Assembly (NCBI RefSeq): GCF_007860095.1
Contig: NZ_SJPT01000003.1
Span: 393,764 to 457,763 of the forward strand
Reading direction: 5' to 3'
Length of the DNA: 64,000 nucleotides
DNA from: Novipirellula galeiformis
GTDB taxonomy: Bacteria; Planctomycetota; Planctomycetia; Pirellulales; Pirellulaceae
Under the pieces are notes generated by a model. It was not told the DNA's origin. It was given only the letters and a program-made list of their open reading frames with translations, and did no database searches. This document shows positions 1 through 8,452 of this stretch, in pieces (the stretch's first letter is position 1; each line of letters starts with the position of its first letter). Position numbers and translations under genes: made by a program.

Positions 1-1137
1 ATCTTGCCACTGCGAGGTAAGATCATCAACGCTTACAAGAGTCGCGAAGACAAAGTGCTTGCCAACGAGGAAGTCCAATCGATGATCCAAGCGATCGGGA
101 TTGGCATCGGTGAAGACCAAGATTTGACCAAGCGTCGCTACAACAAAATCATCATCATGACCGACGCGGACGTGGACGGCAGCCACATTCGCACGTTGTT
201 GCTCTGCTTCTTCTATCGTCAAATGTATCAATTGGTTGCCGCCGGACACGTTTACGTTGCCCAACCTCCTTTGTTCCGCGTTCAACACGGCAAGTCGCGC
301 TATTACATTCAAAGCGATGAAGAGATGAAGTCTCAATTGCTTGAACGGGGTTTGAACGACACGATCTTCGAGGCCGAAGACGGTCGCCGCGCCGAAGGCG
401 ATACGATGCGCCAATTGTGTACCACGTTGGCCTCGATGGAAGATGCGATTTTGGCGCTCGAGCGACGTGGGTTTAGTCTGCGAATTCACGCGGTACGCCA
501 AGATCCCGTGACCGGTCGATTGCCTGCACTCTTGTTGACCTACGAAAACGAAGAGCACTGGTTCCACAACCAAGAGGAAGTGGAAACGATGCTCAACGAC
601 AAGGGATGGCGACTCGATAGCGAGGAGAGCGAAGAAGACCAGCTCAAATTGACCTCGGATGACGCGGGCGAAAAAGCAAAAGAGGAACCGGAGACCCCCG
701 AAGTGCTTGCTCACTTGGCCGAACTTCATGAAGTACGGACGATCAACAGCGGCTTGAAGGACCTCCTGCCGCTGCAGTTCACTTTGGAGGATTTGATTCC
801 GATCGAACGAACCGGATCAACGACGGCGCGGTTCGAGTTGGTGCGGGGAGAAGATTTTCGGCGACCGTTGGAAGACCTTCGCGAACTGCTTCCCGAAGTC
901 CGCGCCGCAGGTGAGAAAGGTCTGCAGGTCACCCGCTTTAAAGGGCTTGGTGAAATGAACGCGGAAGAGCTCCGCGAAACGACCCTCGACCCCGTCAACC
1001 GAACGCTTGTGAAGGTCAACATGACCGACCTCGGTGCGGCCGACGAAATGTTTCGTTTGTTGATGGGTGAAAAAGTCGAACCCCGCCGCGAATTCATCGA
1101 AAAGCACGCACTCGATGTGCGTAACTTGGACGTGTAA
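1..1137 (+). CDS. gyrB: DNA gyrase subunit B, C-terminal part (5' end outside window)
   Basis: ATPase subunit of DNA gyrase, which with GyrA introduces negative supercoils in the cytoplasm. Only the last 378 residues are present, and the reading frame is open from base 1. The Toprim metal motif DADVDGSHIRTLLL lies around residues 53-66, and the C-terminal signature RFKGLGEMN followed by ETTLDP is near residues 313-330. Between them are about 180 acidic residues (roughly 110-295) that correspond in position to the Toprim-domain insertion of Gram-negative GyrB proteins. The protein ends with a stop at 1135-1137. A ParE assignment is less likely because of this insertion and the FIEKHALDVRNLDV-type ending. 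No gyrA follows; the next gene is on the opposite strand. Confidence 0.96.
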   Translation: MLPLRGKIINAYKSREDKVLANEEVQSMIQAIGIGIGEDQDLTKRRYNKIIIMTDADVDGSHIRTLLLCFFYRQMYQLVAAGHVYVAQPPLFRVQHGKSRYYIQSDEEMKSQLLERGLNDTIFEAEDGRRAEGDTMRQLCTTLASMEDAILALERRGFSLRIHAVRQDPVTGRLPALLLTYENEEHWFHNQEEVETMLNDKGWRLDSEESEEDQLKLTSDDAGEKAKEEPETPEVLAHLAELHEVRTINSGLKDLLPLQFTLEDLIPIERTGSTTARFELVRGEDFRRPLEDLRELLPEVRAAGEKGLQVTRFKGLGEMNAEELRETTLDPVNRTLVKVNMTDLGAADEMFRLLMGEKVEPRREFIEKHALDVRNLDV

Positions 1138-1521
1138 CGCTAAGGACGAGACTTAGGGCGGGGTAGGTAGCGGAAGTCGTCAAGACTTTCGGCAAATCAC
1201 GCTGCGAATCGAAACTCCCACGCGAGTTCCGCTACCCAAAATCAAATCCTGACGCTGCTATTGGTATTTGATCTCCCCTTTACCTTCGGGTTGACCGTTT
1301 ACCTTCGGGTTGACCGTTTACCTTTGGGTAGAGCGTCGTGGATGCTTGTCAAAGATCATCCGCTGCTCAGGATCTTTCACAAGCTCCACGCTCCGAAAAC
1401 CAAGCCGCGGCGGAAGCCTCTAAGCACATTAAAAATTGACATGCGAACCGGCCCTACGACCTAGCAAAAGTACTCAAGCGTCCGAGAGGCTTCGCTAAAG
1501 AACTCTCCGTGGGCCGACCGC
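1138..1521. other. Intergenic region between gyrB and the halogenase-like gene (convergent ends)
   Basis: The 3' ends of two convergent genes enclose 384 bp. It holds a three-unit tandem repeat (1279-1335). The only long reading frame (1261-1464) is mostly translated repeat and has no recognisable domain, so it is not called. No clear hairpin plus T-run terminator was seen. Confidence 0.6.
1279..1335. repeat. Tandem repeat, 19-bp unit, 3 copies
   Basis: Unit TTTACCTTCGGGTTGACCG at 1279-1297 and exactly again at 1298-1316. A degenerate third copy at 1317-1335 carries several changes. It lies between convergent genes. Confidence 0.9.
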
Positions 1522-2760
1522 TTACATCGCCTTTTGCGCCTTGGCGATGGAATGGTCCATGTCACGAAACAGTTGTTCGGAACTCTCATCAAAGATCCGT
1601 CCGATCAACAAATCGGTGACACGACCTCGATGCTCGGGATGCTCTTTCATGAAGCGTCCAATACTAAACTCTTTGCGATAGAACGCGTACACGAGTTTAC
1701 GTAACCACTGCATGCCCTCGAGAAACTCGGGTGTCCATCGCCCAAGTTGTGACGCACTGAAGTCGTTTTTCTTGAATCCGTCGACCACCGCGTCTGCCGC
1801 TCGCACTCCCATCTCCAGCGCAAAGTAGACGCCCGAGGAATAGACGGGATCGAGGAAGCCGAGCGCATCACCAACCAACACCCACCCATCGCCGGCATGT
1901 TGTGTGGTCATGTACGAGAATTCTTTTGCGGTGCGGATATCGCCAAGTCGAGTCGCATTCTCCAGACGAGATTGCAAGCCGGGACAGCGCTCCATTTCCT
2001 CAAAGTAAACTTGCTCGGGTTTGCCTCGTCCTTTGAGCATGTAATCGGTATCCCCCACGCAGCCAATGCTAGTGATCCCGCGTGACAGGGGAATGAACCA
2101 AAACCAGGAGTCCTTTGATTCGGTATTCAGGATGATGGTCGCTCCTTCGTTGTCCCCTTCGCCACGGAGGGCGTCACGGTAGTAGGACCACACGGCCACC
2201 TTGCGAAGGTCTGGGTTGACTTGCCGTAATCCCAGCTTGTTTGCGATAAACGACTGTTGACCAGTCGCGTCAATTACGACCGGGCAATCGATTGCGTGGT
2301 CGTTTCCGTCTTTGTCGCGGACGGTGACTCCGATCACTTTTTGCATTTCGTCAAAACGGACATCGAGCAATCGAGTTCGATCAAAACAATCCGCCCCCAA
2401 TTCTTCAGCGCGATCAAACAGCATTTTGTCGAATTCGCTGCGTTCGACTTGCCATGTGCTGCTGCACTCGCGCATGTCGTGTTCGCGAAAAAAGAAAGGC
2501 GCCGATTCGGTGCCACGATGGGTCACGAACTGGACACTTTTTTTGGCTTGAAAGCCAGCCTGCTGCATCCGCGAGATCATGCCGAGTCGCTGTAGGGGCC
2601 AGTAAACTTCTGGCATCAGCGATTCACCAATATGGAAACGAGGAAACGGATCGCGTTCAATCAGTAGCGTCGAAAGGCCTCCTTCTGCGGTGATCGCCGC
2701 TGCCGAGCATCCGCCGGGTCCGCCGCCGACGACCACGCAATCGTAACTTGACTTCATCAT
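1522..2760 (-). CDS. FAD-dependent oxidoreductase, flavin-dependent halogenase-like
   Basis: A 412-aa flavoprotein of the tryptophan-halogenase / geranylgeranyl-reductase-like superfamily. The FAD-binding motif VVVGGGPGG is at residues 9-17, PRFHIGES near 40-46, a lysine pair at 73-74 where halogenases carry their catalytic Lys, the halogenase-type WxWxIP motif (SWFWFIPL, near 220), and the second FAD motif GDALGFLDP near 293-301. The start at 2760 was chosen because GAGGA precedes it by about 4 bases and the FAD motif follows at once; upstream in-frame starts at 2799 and 2895 would add a basic, unconserved leader. It is divergent from an MMPL exporter across 359 bp. Many planctomycete relatives are annotated as tryptophan halogenase without a demonstrated substrate, so halogenation is inferred, not shown. 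Confidence 0.8.
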   Translation of the reverse strand: MMKSSYDCVVVGGGPGGCSAAAITAEGGLSTLLIERDPFPRFHIGESLMPEVYWPLQRLGMISRMQQAGFQAKKSVQFVTHRGTESAPFFFREHDMRECSSTWQVERSEFDKMLFDRAEELGADCFDRTRLLDVRFDEMQKVIGVTVRDKDGNDHAIDCPVVIDATGQQSFIANKLGLRQVNPDLRKVAVWSYYRDALRGEGDNEGATIILNTESKDSWFWFIPLSRGITSIGCVGDTDYMLKGRGKPEQVYFEEMERCPGLQSRLENATRLGDIRTAKEFSYMTTQHAGDGWVLVGDALGFLDPVYSSGVYFALEMGVRAADAVVDGFKKNDFSASQLGRWTPEFLEGMQWLRKLVYAFYRKEFSIGRFMKEHPEHRGRVTDLLIGRIFDESSEQLFRDMDHSIAKAQKAM

Positions 2761-3119
2761 GTTCCTCTTCTTCAGGGACTTGTCTCGTTTATTTGCCATT
2801 GGGACACGAGACGGTCGGCCAATTGGCGACTTGTATCCGGCTCGAGCGGCATCGAAGCCGGCGTGAGCATCGCAACGAGTCGCAATTTTAAGCATCGGTA
2901 AGCAAAAAAGCTTCCCCTCGGAAGCGCGCTCGGTACAGTTTCTCTTGTCGGTTTATTCTAACCCGCATGGCAAGGTTCTTTGCGAAGCTACGTAGAGAGC
3001 GGCTGCAAAAATCCGTTTTCGATGGCTATAACCCATATTAGTCCGCAACCTTGCCTCCGGGGCGTCCTGCCATGGAGGCGTGACGTTCCCATTGTCAATC
3101 CAACCGCGAGAATTCCTCC
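2761..3119. promoter_or_regulatory. Divergent intergenic region (halogenase-like / MMPL exporter)
   Basis: 359 bp lie between two divergently transcribed genes and must hold the 5' signals of both. No convincing -35/-10 pair or operator palindrome could be picked by eye. Short overlapping frames here have no recognisable content. Confidence 0.4.
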
Positions 3120-5561
3120 ATGCCCGCAATCGATTACCGTCGACGTCGTTATTTGCGACGACTCGCGATCGGTGTCGGTTTGCTGTTGCTGCTCGCGATT
3201 CCGGCAATCCTGCACTCGCATGCAGCCATTGAGAGCATTTTGAATCGTCCGCCCGATTGGGTTGCCGACTCGCTACCCGAAAAGGCTGAGTTTAACGAAT
3301 TCACCGATCGCTTCTCCGCCGCGGACATCATCTTGGTGGGTTGGGAAGGAGCTGATCTCGATTCGGAATCGCTTCAAAGTGCTGCTGCCTTTCTGCAGCC
3401 GCTTTGCCAGCAAGTGAACGTATCGTTGGACGAAGATCGCGATCCATTACCCCCATGGGCAGAGGATTCGATCGCCGAGATTCGCAAGATTTGCGGGGTG
3501 GAACGGCCCTTAAAATGGTGTCGCACCGGATCCAACATGATGGATCAAATGATGGCCGCTCCCGCCAATTTACCCCGGCGGGTTGCCGTGGCCCGCTTGC
3601 GTGGTTCGATGGTGGGCGAGGATGGCAAACAAACGTGCATGGTATTTTCCATGGACGAAGCCGCGCTTGTCGCCAGACGTGGCGTGTTACCGGTGATCCG
3701 CCAATTGATTGCTCGAAGCGTCCAACTCGAAGCGGACATGATCGCGATGGTGGGCGGCCCGTTCGATGGCGCCGCGGTGGATGAAGCGAGTGTGCGGTCG
3801 GTCCGTTATTTCGCCCCCCCCTCGGCAGTCTTTGCCGCGATCCTATGTTTTATCGCACTCCGCTCGATTCCCTTGACCGCCGTGATCACGTCGGTTGCCG
3901 TGATTGGCGAAGGCATGGTTTTGGCTGCCGTCTATTATTGGGGCACCCCGCTAAACGCGGTCTTGATTGTGTTACCGCCACTGGTGTTCGTGCTAACCGT
4001 TTCGGCTGGGATTCACCTTAGCAACTATTACCTCGACGCCGCACACGAACATCCGGAGTTGAATCGCACCGGGGCGGCGTATCGCGCGATGCGTGCCGGG
4101 ATGGCCCCCTGTTTACTCGCCACGGGAACCACCGTCGTCGGATTGGGGTCGTTGGTGCTGGTGCGGATCGAACCGATTCGAGTTTTTGGTGCGATCGCAT
4201 CACTTGGCGTGCTAAGCACGTTGTTGATGTTGCTGCTCGTGTTGCCTGGCGCGATGGTGTTGACGGATCCCCGCACGCTAAGTCCAGACGTCGAGCCCAC
4301 CCATACCTTGTTCCGCAGGATTCGTGGCCGTTTGCGACGCATGATCCGCAGACGTTTGTCACGCCCCTGGCCGGTGATCATCGGTTTTGTCGCGATCACG
4401 ATCGGACTTGGCTTTGGGCTTCGAAATTTAGAGACGTCGGTCAACGTGCCGCGCATGTTTCTTCCCGACAGCGATATTCGCCGCCAATACGAATGGTTCG
4501 AGAAAAAGATTGGCCCTACCGTCACCGGTGAATTGCTCGTCTCGTTTCCCCCCATCAGCGACGACCAAGATCCGCTCGAGCGATTGGATCTAGTCAAACG
4601 GGTTCACATGACGGCGTTGAAACAAGATTCAGTCGATGGAGTTTTATCCCCGCTATCGTTCATTCCGCCCGTGCAATCCGGTTCAAGTTTGTCGGCAACC
4701 GCGAACCGCAGCGTGATTCGTTCGTTGATCCGTGACCCTGAGTCCTCGATTGGAAAACTGCATTTCATTTCGCGTGATGAGAAAGCCGAGGTGTGGCGAG
4801 TCAGCATTCGATTGCCACAAAACGAAAGCGTCGATCATGGCGAGATGATCGCGCAGATCCGTCACGCGGTGCAAGACGAGGTTGCCAATAGTGAACTCGA
4901 CGCCAAGGTCATCCTGACCGGACACGTTGCGATCGTGCAAAAAGCGCAAGAGGTTCTGCTGAGAGACTTGTTCCGCAGTTTCTTGGCGGCCTTTGGGATC
5001 GTCGCCATCGTCATGATGTTCTTGCTACGCAGCATCCTTGGCGGGTTGATCGCGATGGTCCCGAATCTGTTTCCCACAGTCGCATTGTTCGGATGCATGG
5101 GGTTGTACGGGACACCGCTGGATATTGGATCGGTGATGACCGCAAGTGTTGCATTGGGAATCGCAGTGGACGATACGATCCATTTGGTCAGCCGGTACGG
5201 TTCGCGGCGTGCACGGGGACTTGGGCAAATCCGAGCGGTCTTTGGTGCGTTGTCCCAATGTGGATGGGCCATGCTGCAAACGACGTTGGTTTGCGGTTTG
5301 TCACTGATGCCGTATTGGTTCAGCAGCTTTGTACCGACCAGCCAATTCGCAGTCTTGATGATGGGCTTGTTGCTAGCCGCGCTACTCGGCGACGTGTTGT
5401 TGTTGCCATCGTTGATGGCCAGTCCGTTGGGACGTTGGTTAGCACGCCCGGTCGGCTTAGATCCCAAAGCGGCGATCGCGGCGGATATGCCCATCCGTAA
5501 AAAGCCTGCCGACACGCGGCGTCTTCCGAGGCCCTTGCGGCGGCGTAGTCGCAACCGGTAA
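3120..5561 (+). CDS. MMPL/RND-superfamily exporter
   Basis: An 813-aa inner-membrane protein of the 'predicted exporter, RND superfamily' type. An N-terminal membrane segment (about residues 15-32) is followed by a periplasmic loop and a cluster of hydrophobic segments (about 235-385). A second membrane segment after a basic stretch (about 418-435), a second periplasmic loop and a C-terminal cluster (about 620-780) complete the duplicated RND architecture. The conserved membrane motif GIAVDDTIHL sits near residue 680, as in COG1033-type proteins. Transport would be driven by proton motive force and the substrate is unknown; hopanoids, lipids and hydrophobic metabolites are typical cargoes in this superfamily. 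No membrane-fusion protein or outer-membrane factor is next to it. The Arg-rich tail is probably cytoplasmic. It is divergent from the halogenase-like gene, and a link between the two is speculative. Confidence 0.88.
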   Translation: MPAIDYRRRRYLRRLAIGVGLLLLLAIPAILHSHAAIESILNRPPDWVADSLPEKAEFNEFTDRFSAADIILVGWEGADLDSESLQSAAAFLQPLCQQVNVSLDEDRDPLPPWAEDSIAEIRKICGVERPLKWCRTGSNMMDQMMAAPANLPRRVAVARLRGSMVGEDGKQTCMVFSMDEAALVARRGVLPVIRQLIARSVQLEADMIAMVGGPFDGAAVDEASVRSVRYFAPPSAVFAAILCFIALRSIPLTAVITSVAVIGEGMVLAAVYYWGTPLNAVLIVLPPLVFVLTVSAGIHLSNYYLDAAHEHPELNRTGAAYRAMRAGMAPCLLATGTTVVGLGSLVLVRIEPIRVFGAIASLGVLSTLLMLLLVLPGAMVLTDPRTLSPDVEPTHTLFRRIRGRLRRMIRRRLSRPWPVIIGFVAITIGLGFGLRNLETSVNVPRMFLPDSDIRRQYEWFEKKIGPTVTGELLVSFPPISDDQDPLERLDLVKRVHMTALKQDSVDGVLSPLSFIPPVQSGSSLSATANRSVIRSLIRDPESSIGKLHFISRDEKAEVWRVSIRLPQNESVDHGEMIAQIRHAVQDEVANSELDAKVILTGHVAIVQKAQEVLLRDLFRSFLAAFGIVAIVMMFLLRSILGGLIAMVPNLFPTVALFGCMGLYGTPLDIGSVMTASVALGIAVDDTIHLVSRYGSRRARGLGQIRAVFGALSQCGWAMLQTTLVCGLSLMPYWFSSFVPTSQFAVLMMGLLLAALLGDVLLLPSLMASPLGRWLARPVGLDPKAAIAADMPIRKKPADTRRLPRPLRRRSRNR

Positions 5562-5629
5562 CCCACTCACAGTGAAGTCATCGATCTCTCGATTCGATTC
5601 CCCCCGAGCTCTCAATAGCGGTGCCGGTT

Positions 5630-5708
5630 GAAATCGGTACCGCTCGAAATCGGTGCCGCTCGCTTTCCCTCCGGCGATACTGCATCTGCCCTCCGGCGAT
5701 ACTGCATC
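5630..5708. repeat. Two short tandem duplications (16 bp and 22 bp periods)
   Basis: GAAATCGGTACCGCTC at 5630-5645 is repeated with one change at 5646-5661. CCCTCCGGCGATACTGCATC at 5667-5686 is repeated exactly at 5689-5708. Both lie between the convergent exporter gene and the small secreted-protein gene. Confidence 0.85.
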
Positions 5709-5737
5709 GCGGCGTTAGCCTCGACTCGGTGAACCGA

Positions 5738-6130
5738 TCAGTCCAGCGAAATCGTCGAAGCAAATGATTTCACAGGAGGCATCACCACGCCGTATTTCAA
5801 CGCCTGGACTTTCATTGCTCGCTCGAAGAACGGAAACGGGAAATCAGGCCGCCGGCGAATTGCATAGCGTTCGACCGCTACGACAAGCCGGGTATCGAGC
5901 TTCTCCTCTTTGACCTGGAGCACTAAAAATCGCAGGTAAGCACGCTGATCTTCACTCGTCGCTCGCAAGCGATTGGTCAATTGCTCTTCGAGCGTCGCCA
6001 GCCGACCAGACGATGCCGAGAGGGTGCGCGGAGCGGTGATCTGGGCGCTGGCAGATGGAGGAACGGCGAATTGGATTCCGCTGAACAGGCCGATAAAAAT
6101 TGCTAGCTTGATCCATGAGTGCCGGAGCAT
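5738..6130 (-). CDS. Small secreted protein of unknown function
   Basis: A 130-aa protein. Residues 1-30 form a signal peptide: a basic start, the hydrophobic core LAIFIGLFSGIQFAV, and a likely cleavage after ASA near residue 29. The mature part is helical and charged (LATLEEQLTNRLRATSEDQR) and then basic (AIRRRPDFPFPFF). No domain was recognised. It ends just upstream of the repeats that separate it from the convergent exporter. The signal peptide supports it as a real gene exported to the periplasm or beyond; the role is unknown. Confidence 0.7.
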   Translation of the reverse strand: MLRHSWIKLAIFIGLFSGIQFAVPPSASAQITAPRTLSASSGRLATLEEQLTNRLRATSEDQRAYLRFLVLQVKEEKLDTRLVVAVERYAIRRRPDFPFPFFERAMKVQALKYGVVMPPVKSFASTISLD

Positions 6131-6631
6131 GACGGTCGATTCCTTTTGCGTCGTATACGTAGGCCGTTAACGATCCTGTTAAGACCGCGAGGATGCGGCG
6201 ACCGCGATCGAGACGGTCGCCGCACTCGGGACTACCAAAGATGGACGATCGATGGCAAGGCGAAAAAAATGAGGCGGCGCCAGCTCGGTCCTTTCGAACC
6301 GACATCGCCGCCCGCCGCCCGCCGCCCGCCGCTCGCCACCTGCCACCTGCCGCTCGCCACCTGCTGAAATAGGCCGACCCACCTTTCCTCGTCGACGCTA
6401 GCAATAAACCAGGCAATTTGAGTCGTCTTTGTCACGCCCTACGAGTTCCCTTTGCTCGGGTCGCAGCGATTGTGTGTATGGCTTAACCGTCAAAGACCGA
6501 ATGACACTACTGAAACGAAGTCGCGTCAAGCAAATTGGTTTGAAAGAACGGATTTGCATGAGCGACCCTTAAATACAGACCACAGCACTCTCGCTACAAG
6601 CATGTGGCGTAATTCGCAGAAGGATTCGGCG
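6131..6631. other. Divergent intergenic region with a low-complexity GC-rich tract
   Basis: About 500 bp between two divergent genes for exported proteins. It contains a C/G-rich imperfect repeat tract at 6307-6363. Overlapping frames in several phases here (for example 5952-6416 minus and 6119-6367 plus) are Arg/Pro/Gly-rich translations of that tract and are not called. Confidence 0.5.
6307..6363. repeat. Low-complexity tract of GCCGCCC and GCCACCT type units
   Basis: A run of about seven-base units of GCCGCCC type changes into CGCTCGCCACCTGC-type units, two of which (at the middle and end) are near copies. It lies upstream of the Cys/Gly-rich lipoprotein gene. Confidence 0.75.
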
Positions 6632-7069
6632 ATGAATCGTTGGCTTTTGATTGGTTCTCTTGCAGCTCTATTGATCAGCACTTCGGGTTGCATGCAACAC
6701 GGCGTTCGCGGCGGCTGCCATAGCTGTGGCAATGCTAGTTGCGGCGCGGGCGATACGGTTGGCCGCCCCGGAATCGCGGGGCGGCTCGCGGGACGCTTTG
6801 CGGGCCAAGGACAATGCGGTCCCGGCGGTTGTTCCCAAGGCGGGTGTGGTCGTCAAGGCTGCGTTGCAGGAAAGCTCGGCTGGCAACAGGGCGGGTTGGA
6901 CTACAGCTCGCACTTAAACCCCGGCGTGTTGGGGCATCAGGCGGGCGCTCAACTGCAGGGGCAACCGTTCACTCCCGGACCTCCCACCGGCCAAGTTGCC
7001 TACCCATACTACAGTCATCGCGGGCCTCGTGATTTCTTGATGGACAACCCTCCGTCGATCGGCCGCTAA
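6632..7069 (+). CDS. Small Cys/Gly-rich lipoprotein
   Basis: 145 aa. The start at 6632 was chosen because AAGGA lies about 9 bases upstream and a clean lipoprotein signal follows: MNRWLLIGSL, a hydrophobic core, and the lipobox ISTSGC with Cys20 as the lipidated residue. The mature part is rich in Gly and Cys: CHSCGNASCGAGD near residues 29-41, and a CGPGGCSQGGCGRQGC run near 63-78. The C-terminal half is Pro/Gln/Tyr-rich. The function is unknown; it is probably an envelope structural or surface protein whose cysteines could form disulfides. Comparable Cys-rich mature regions occur in the lipoprotein at 58821-59360 and the BBP7 protein at 25581-27155. Confidence 0.75.
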   Translation: MNRWLLIGSLAALLISTSGCMQHGVRGGCHSCGNASCGAGDTVGRPGIAGRLAGRFAGQGQCGPGGCSQGGCGRQGCVAGKLGWQQGGLDYSSHLNPGVLGHQAGAQLQGQPFTPGPPTGQVAYPYYSHRGPRDFLMDNPPSIGR

Positions 7070-7334
7070 AGCCAATCGGAGGGCGATAAGACTGACACCG
7101 CCGGGAATTGGTTTTGGTTTTCGAGCCGCAATTCAAGGGCCCAGTGAGAACTGCGGACTCCCACTCAACGGCCACCCGAACCGGCTGGCTGCGAGGCATG
7201 TCCGCTAGAATGGCGACGCCAAAGGCTAGGCGTGCCGTTACAATGTGGGTGATGGAAGCGTCCGCCACCGTTACCTCCCATGCGTCTGATTGAGTTTGTT
7301 CCGTTCCTCTGACGTCTGACTAGAAAGAAGCACC

Positions 7335-8303
7335 GTGTCGTCCGACTTTCGATTGAAAGAGCAGCTGCCGGAATTAACTGAGCAGATTGTTGCGACCTAC
7401 ACCCCCAAGGATTCGATCAACCATCTCGGACACTGCCCGCTGCCCAGCTATACCGCAGTGGTCGAGATCCTGCTCGATCTCAAGGATATTCTCTATCCGG
7501 GCTACCGCCGCAAAACGGGGCTTCATACCGGCAACATTCGCTACCACGTCGGTAGTTTGATCGATTCGCTGCACGACGAGTTAACCACTCAGATCGCTCG
7601 TGCGTTGCGGCACGAAAGTCGCGTTCAGAAGAAACACACCGATTGCGAAAGCGACGTCGATTTCGAAGCCAAAGGTCAAACGATGGCGATCGAATTGCTC
7701 AAGCGAATTCCTGAACTGCGACGCATTCTTGCGACCGATGTCCAGGCCGCGTTTGATGGCGACCCCGCTTGCCAAACCACCGACGAAGTGGTGTTCTGCT
7801 ATCCAGGCTTCGAAGCGATCACGGTCTATCGTATCGCTCATCAATTGGTCAAGCTCGACGTCCCCTTCATCCCACGGATGATGACCGAATGGGCGCACAA
7901 GCAAACCGGGATCGATATTCACCCAGGTGCAACCATTGGAGATCACTTCTTCATTGACCACGGTACCGGGGTTGTGATTGGTGAAACGTGTGAAATCGGT
8001 CGCCGAGTGAAGTTGTATCAAGGGGTGACTCTCGGGGCGCTCAGTTTCAAGACCGATGATGACGGTCAATTGATCCGCGGCAGCAAACGACACCCGACGA
8101 TCGAAGATGGGGTCGTGGTTTACGCCAACGCCACCATCCTGGGTGGGAAAACCACGATCGGCAAAGACAGTGTGATTGGCTCGAGCGTTTGGATCACCAA
8201 GAGTGTGGGCCCACAGACGACGGTGGTGTTAGAGAAGCCACAATTGAAGGTTCGCAACGGAAAAAATGATTCGCTCGCTGACGAAATGAACTTCCAAATT
8301 TAG
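7335..8303 (+). CDS. cysE: Serine O-acetyltransferase
   Basis: Transfers acetyl from acetyl-CoA to L-serine, giving O-acetylserine for cysteine synthesis in the cytoplasm. The 322-aa protein has an N-terminal helical region, then a left-handed beta-helix of hexapeptide repeats from about residue 193 ([48 protein letters not shown]). The IDHGTG segment holds the catalytic His of the family. It is longer than E. coli CysE (273 aa), like the extended EpsC-type enzymes of planctomycetes and other bacteria. The start is GTG at 7335 with AGAAAGAAG upstream. No cysteine synthase gene lies next to it. Confidence 0.93.
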   Translation: MSSDFRLKEQLPELTEQIVATYTPKDSINHLGHCPLPSYTAVVEILLDLKDILYPGYRRKTGLHTGNIRYHVGSLIDSLHDELTTQIARALRHESRVQKKHTDCESDVDFEAKGQTMAIELLKRIPELRRILATDVQAAFDGDPACQTTDEVVFCYPGFEAITVYRIAHQLVKLDVPFIPRMMTEWAHKQTGIDIHPGATIGDHFFIDHGTGVVIGETCEIGRRVKLYQGVTLGALSFKTDDDGQLIRGSKRHPTIEDGVVVYANATILGGKTTIGKDSVIGSSVWITKSVGPQTTVVLEKPQLKVRNGKNDSLADEMNFQI

Positions 8304-8452
8304 CGGCTCCTGATTGGCCTTGAGATGTTCCATCGGGCGCGGCGGCTAATTTGTCTTACCGCGAAGCGATATGAGTGATTCCATTGCAAAGTCGCTTGCC
8401 TGCACTGCTCGGTGCAACCACGCAGATCAATCGCGCAGATCAATCACACGGG

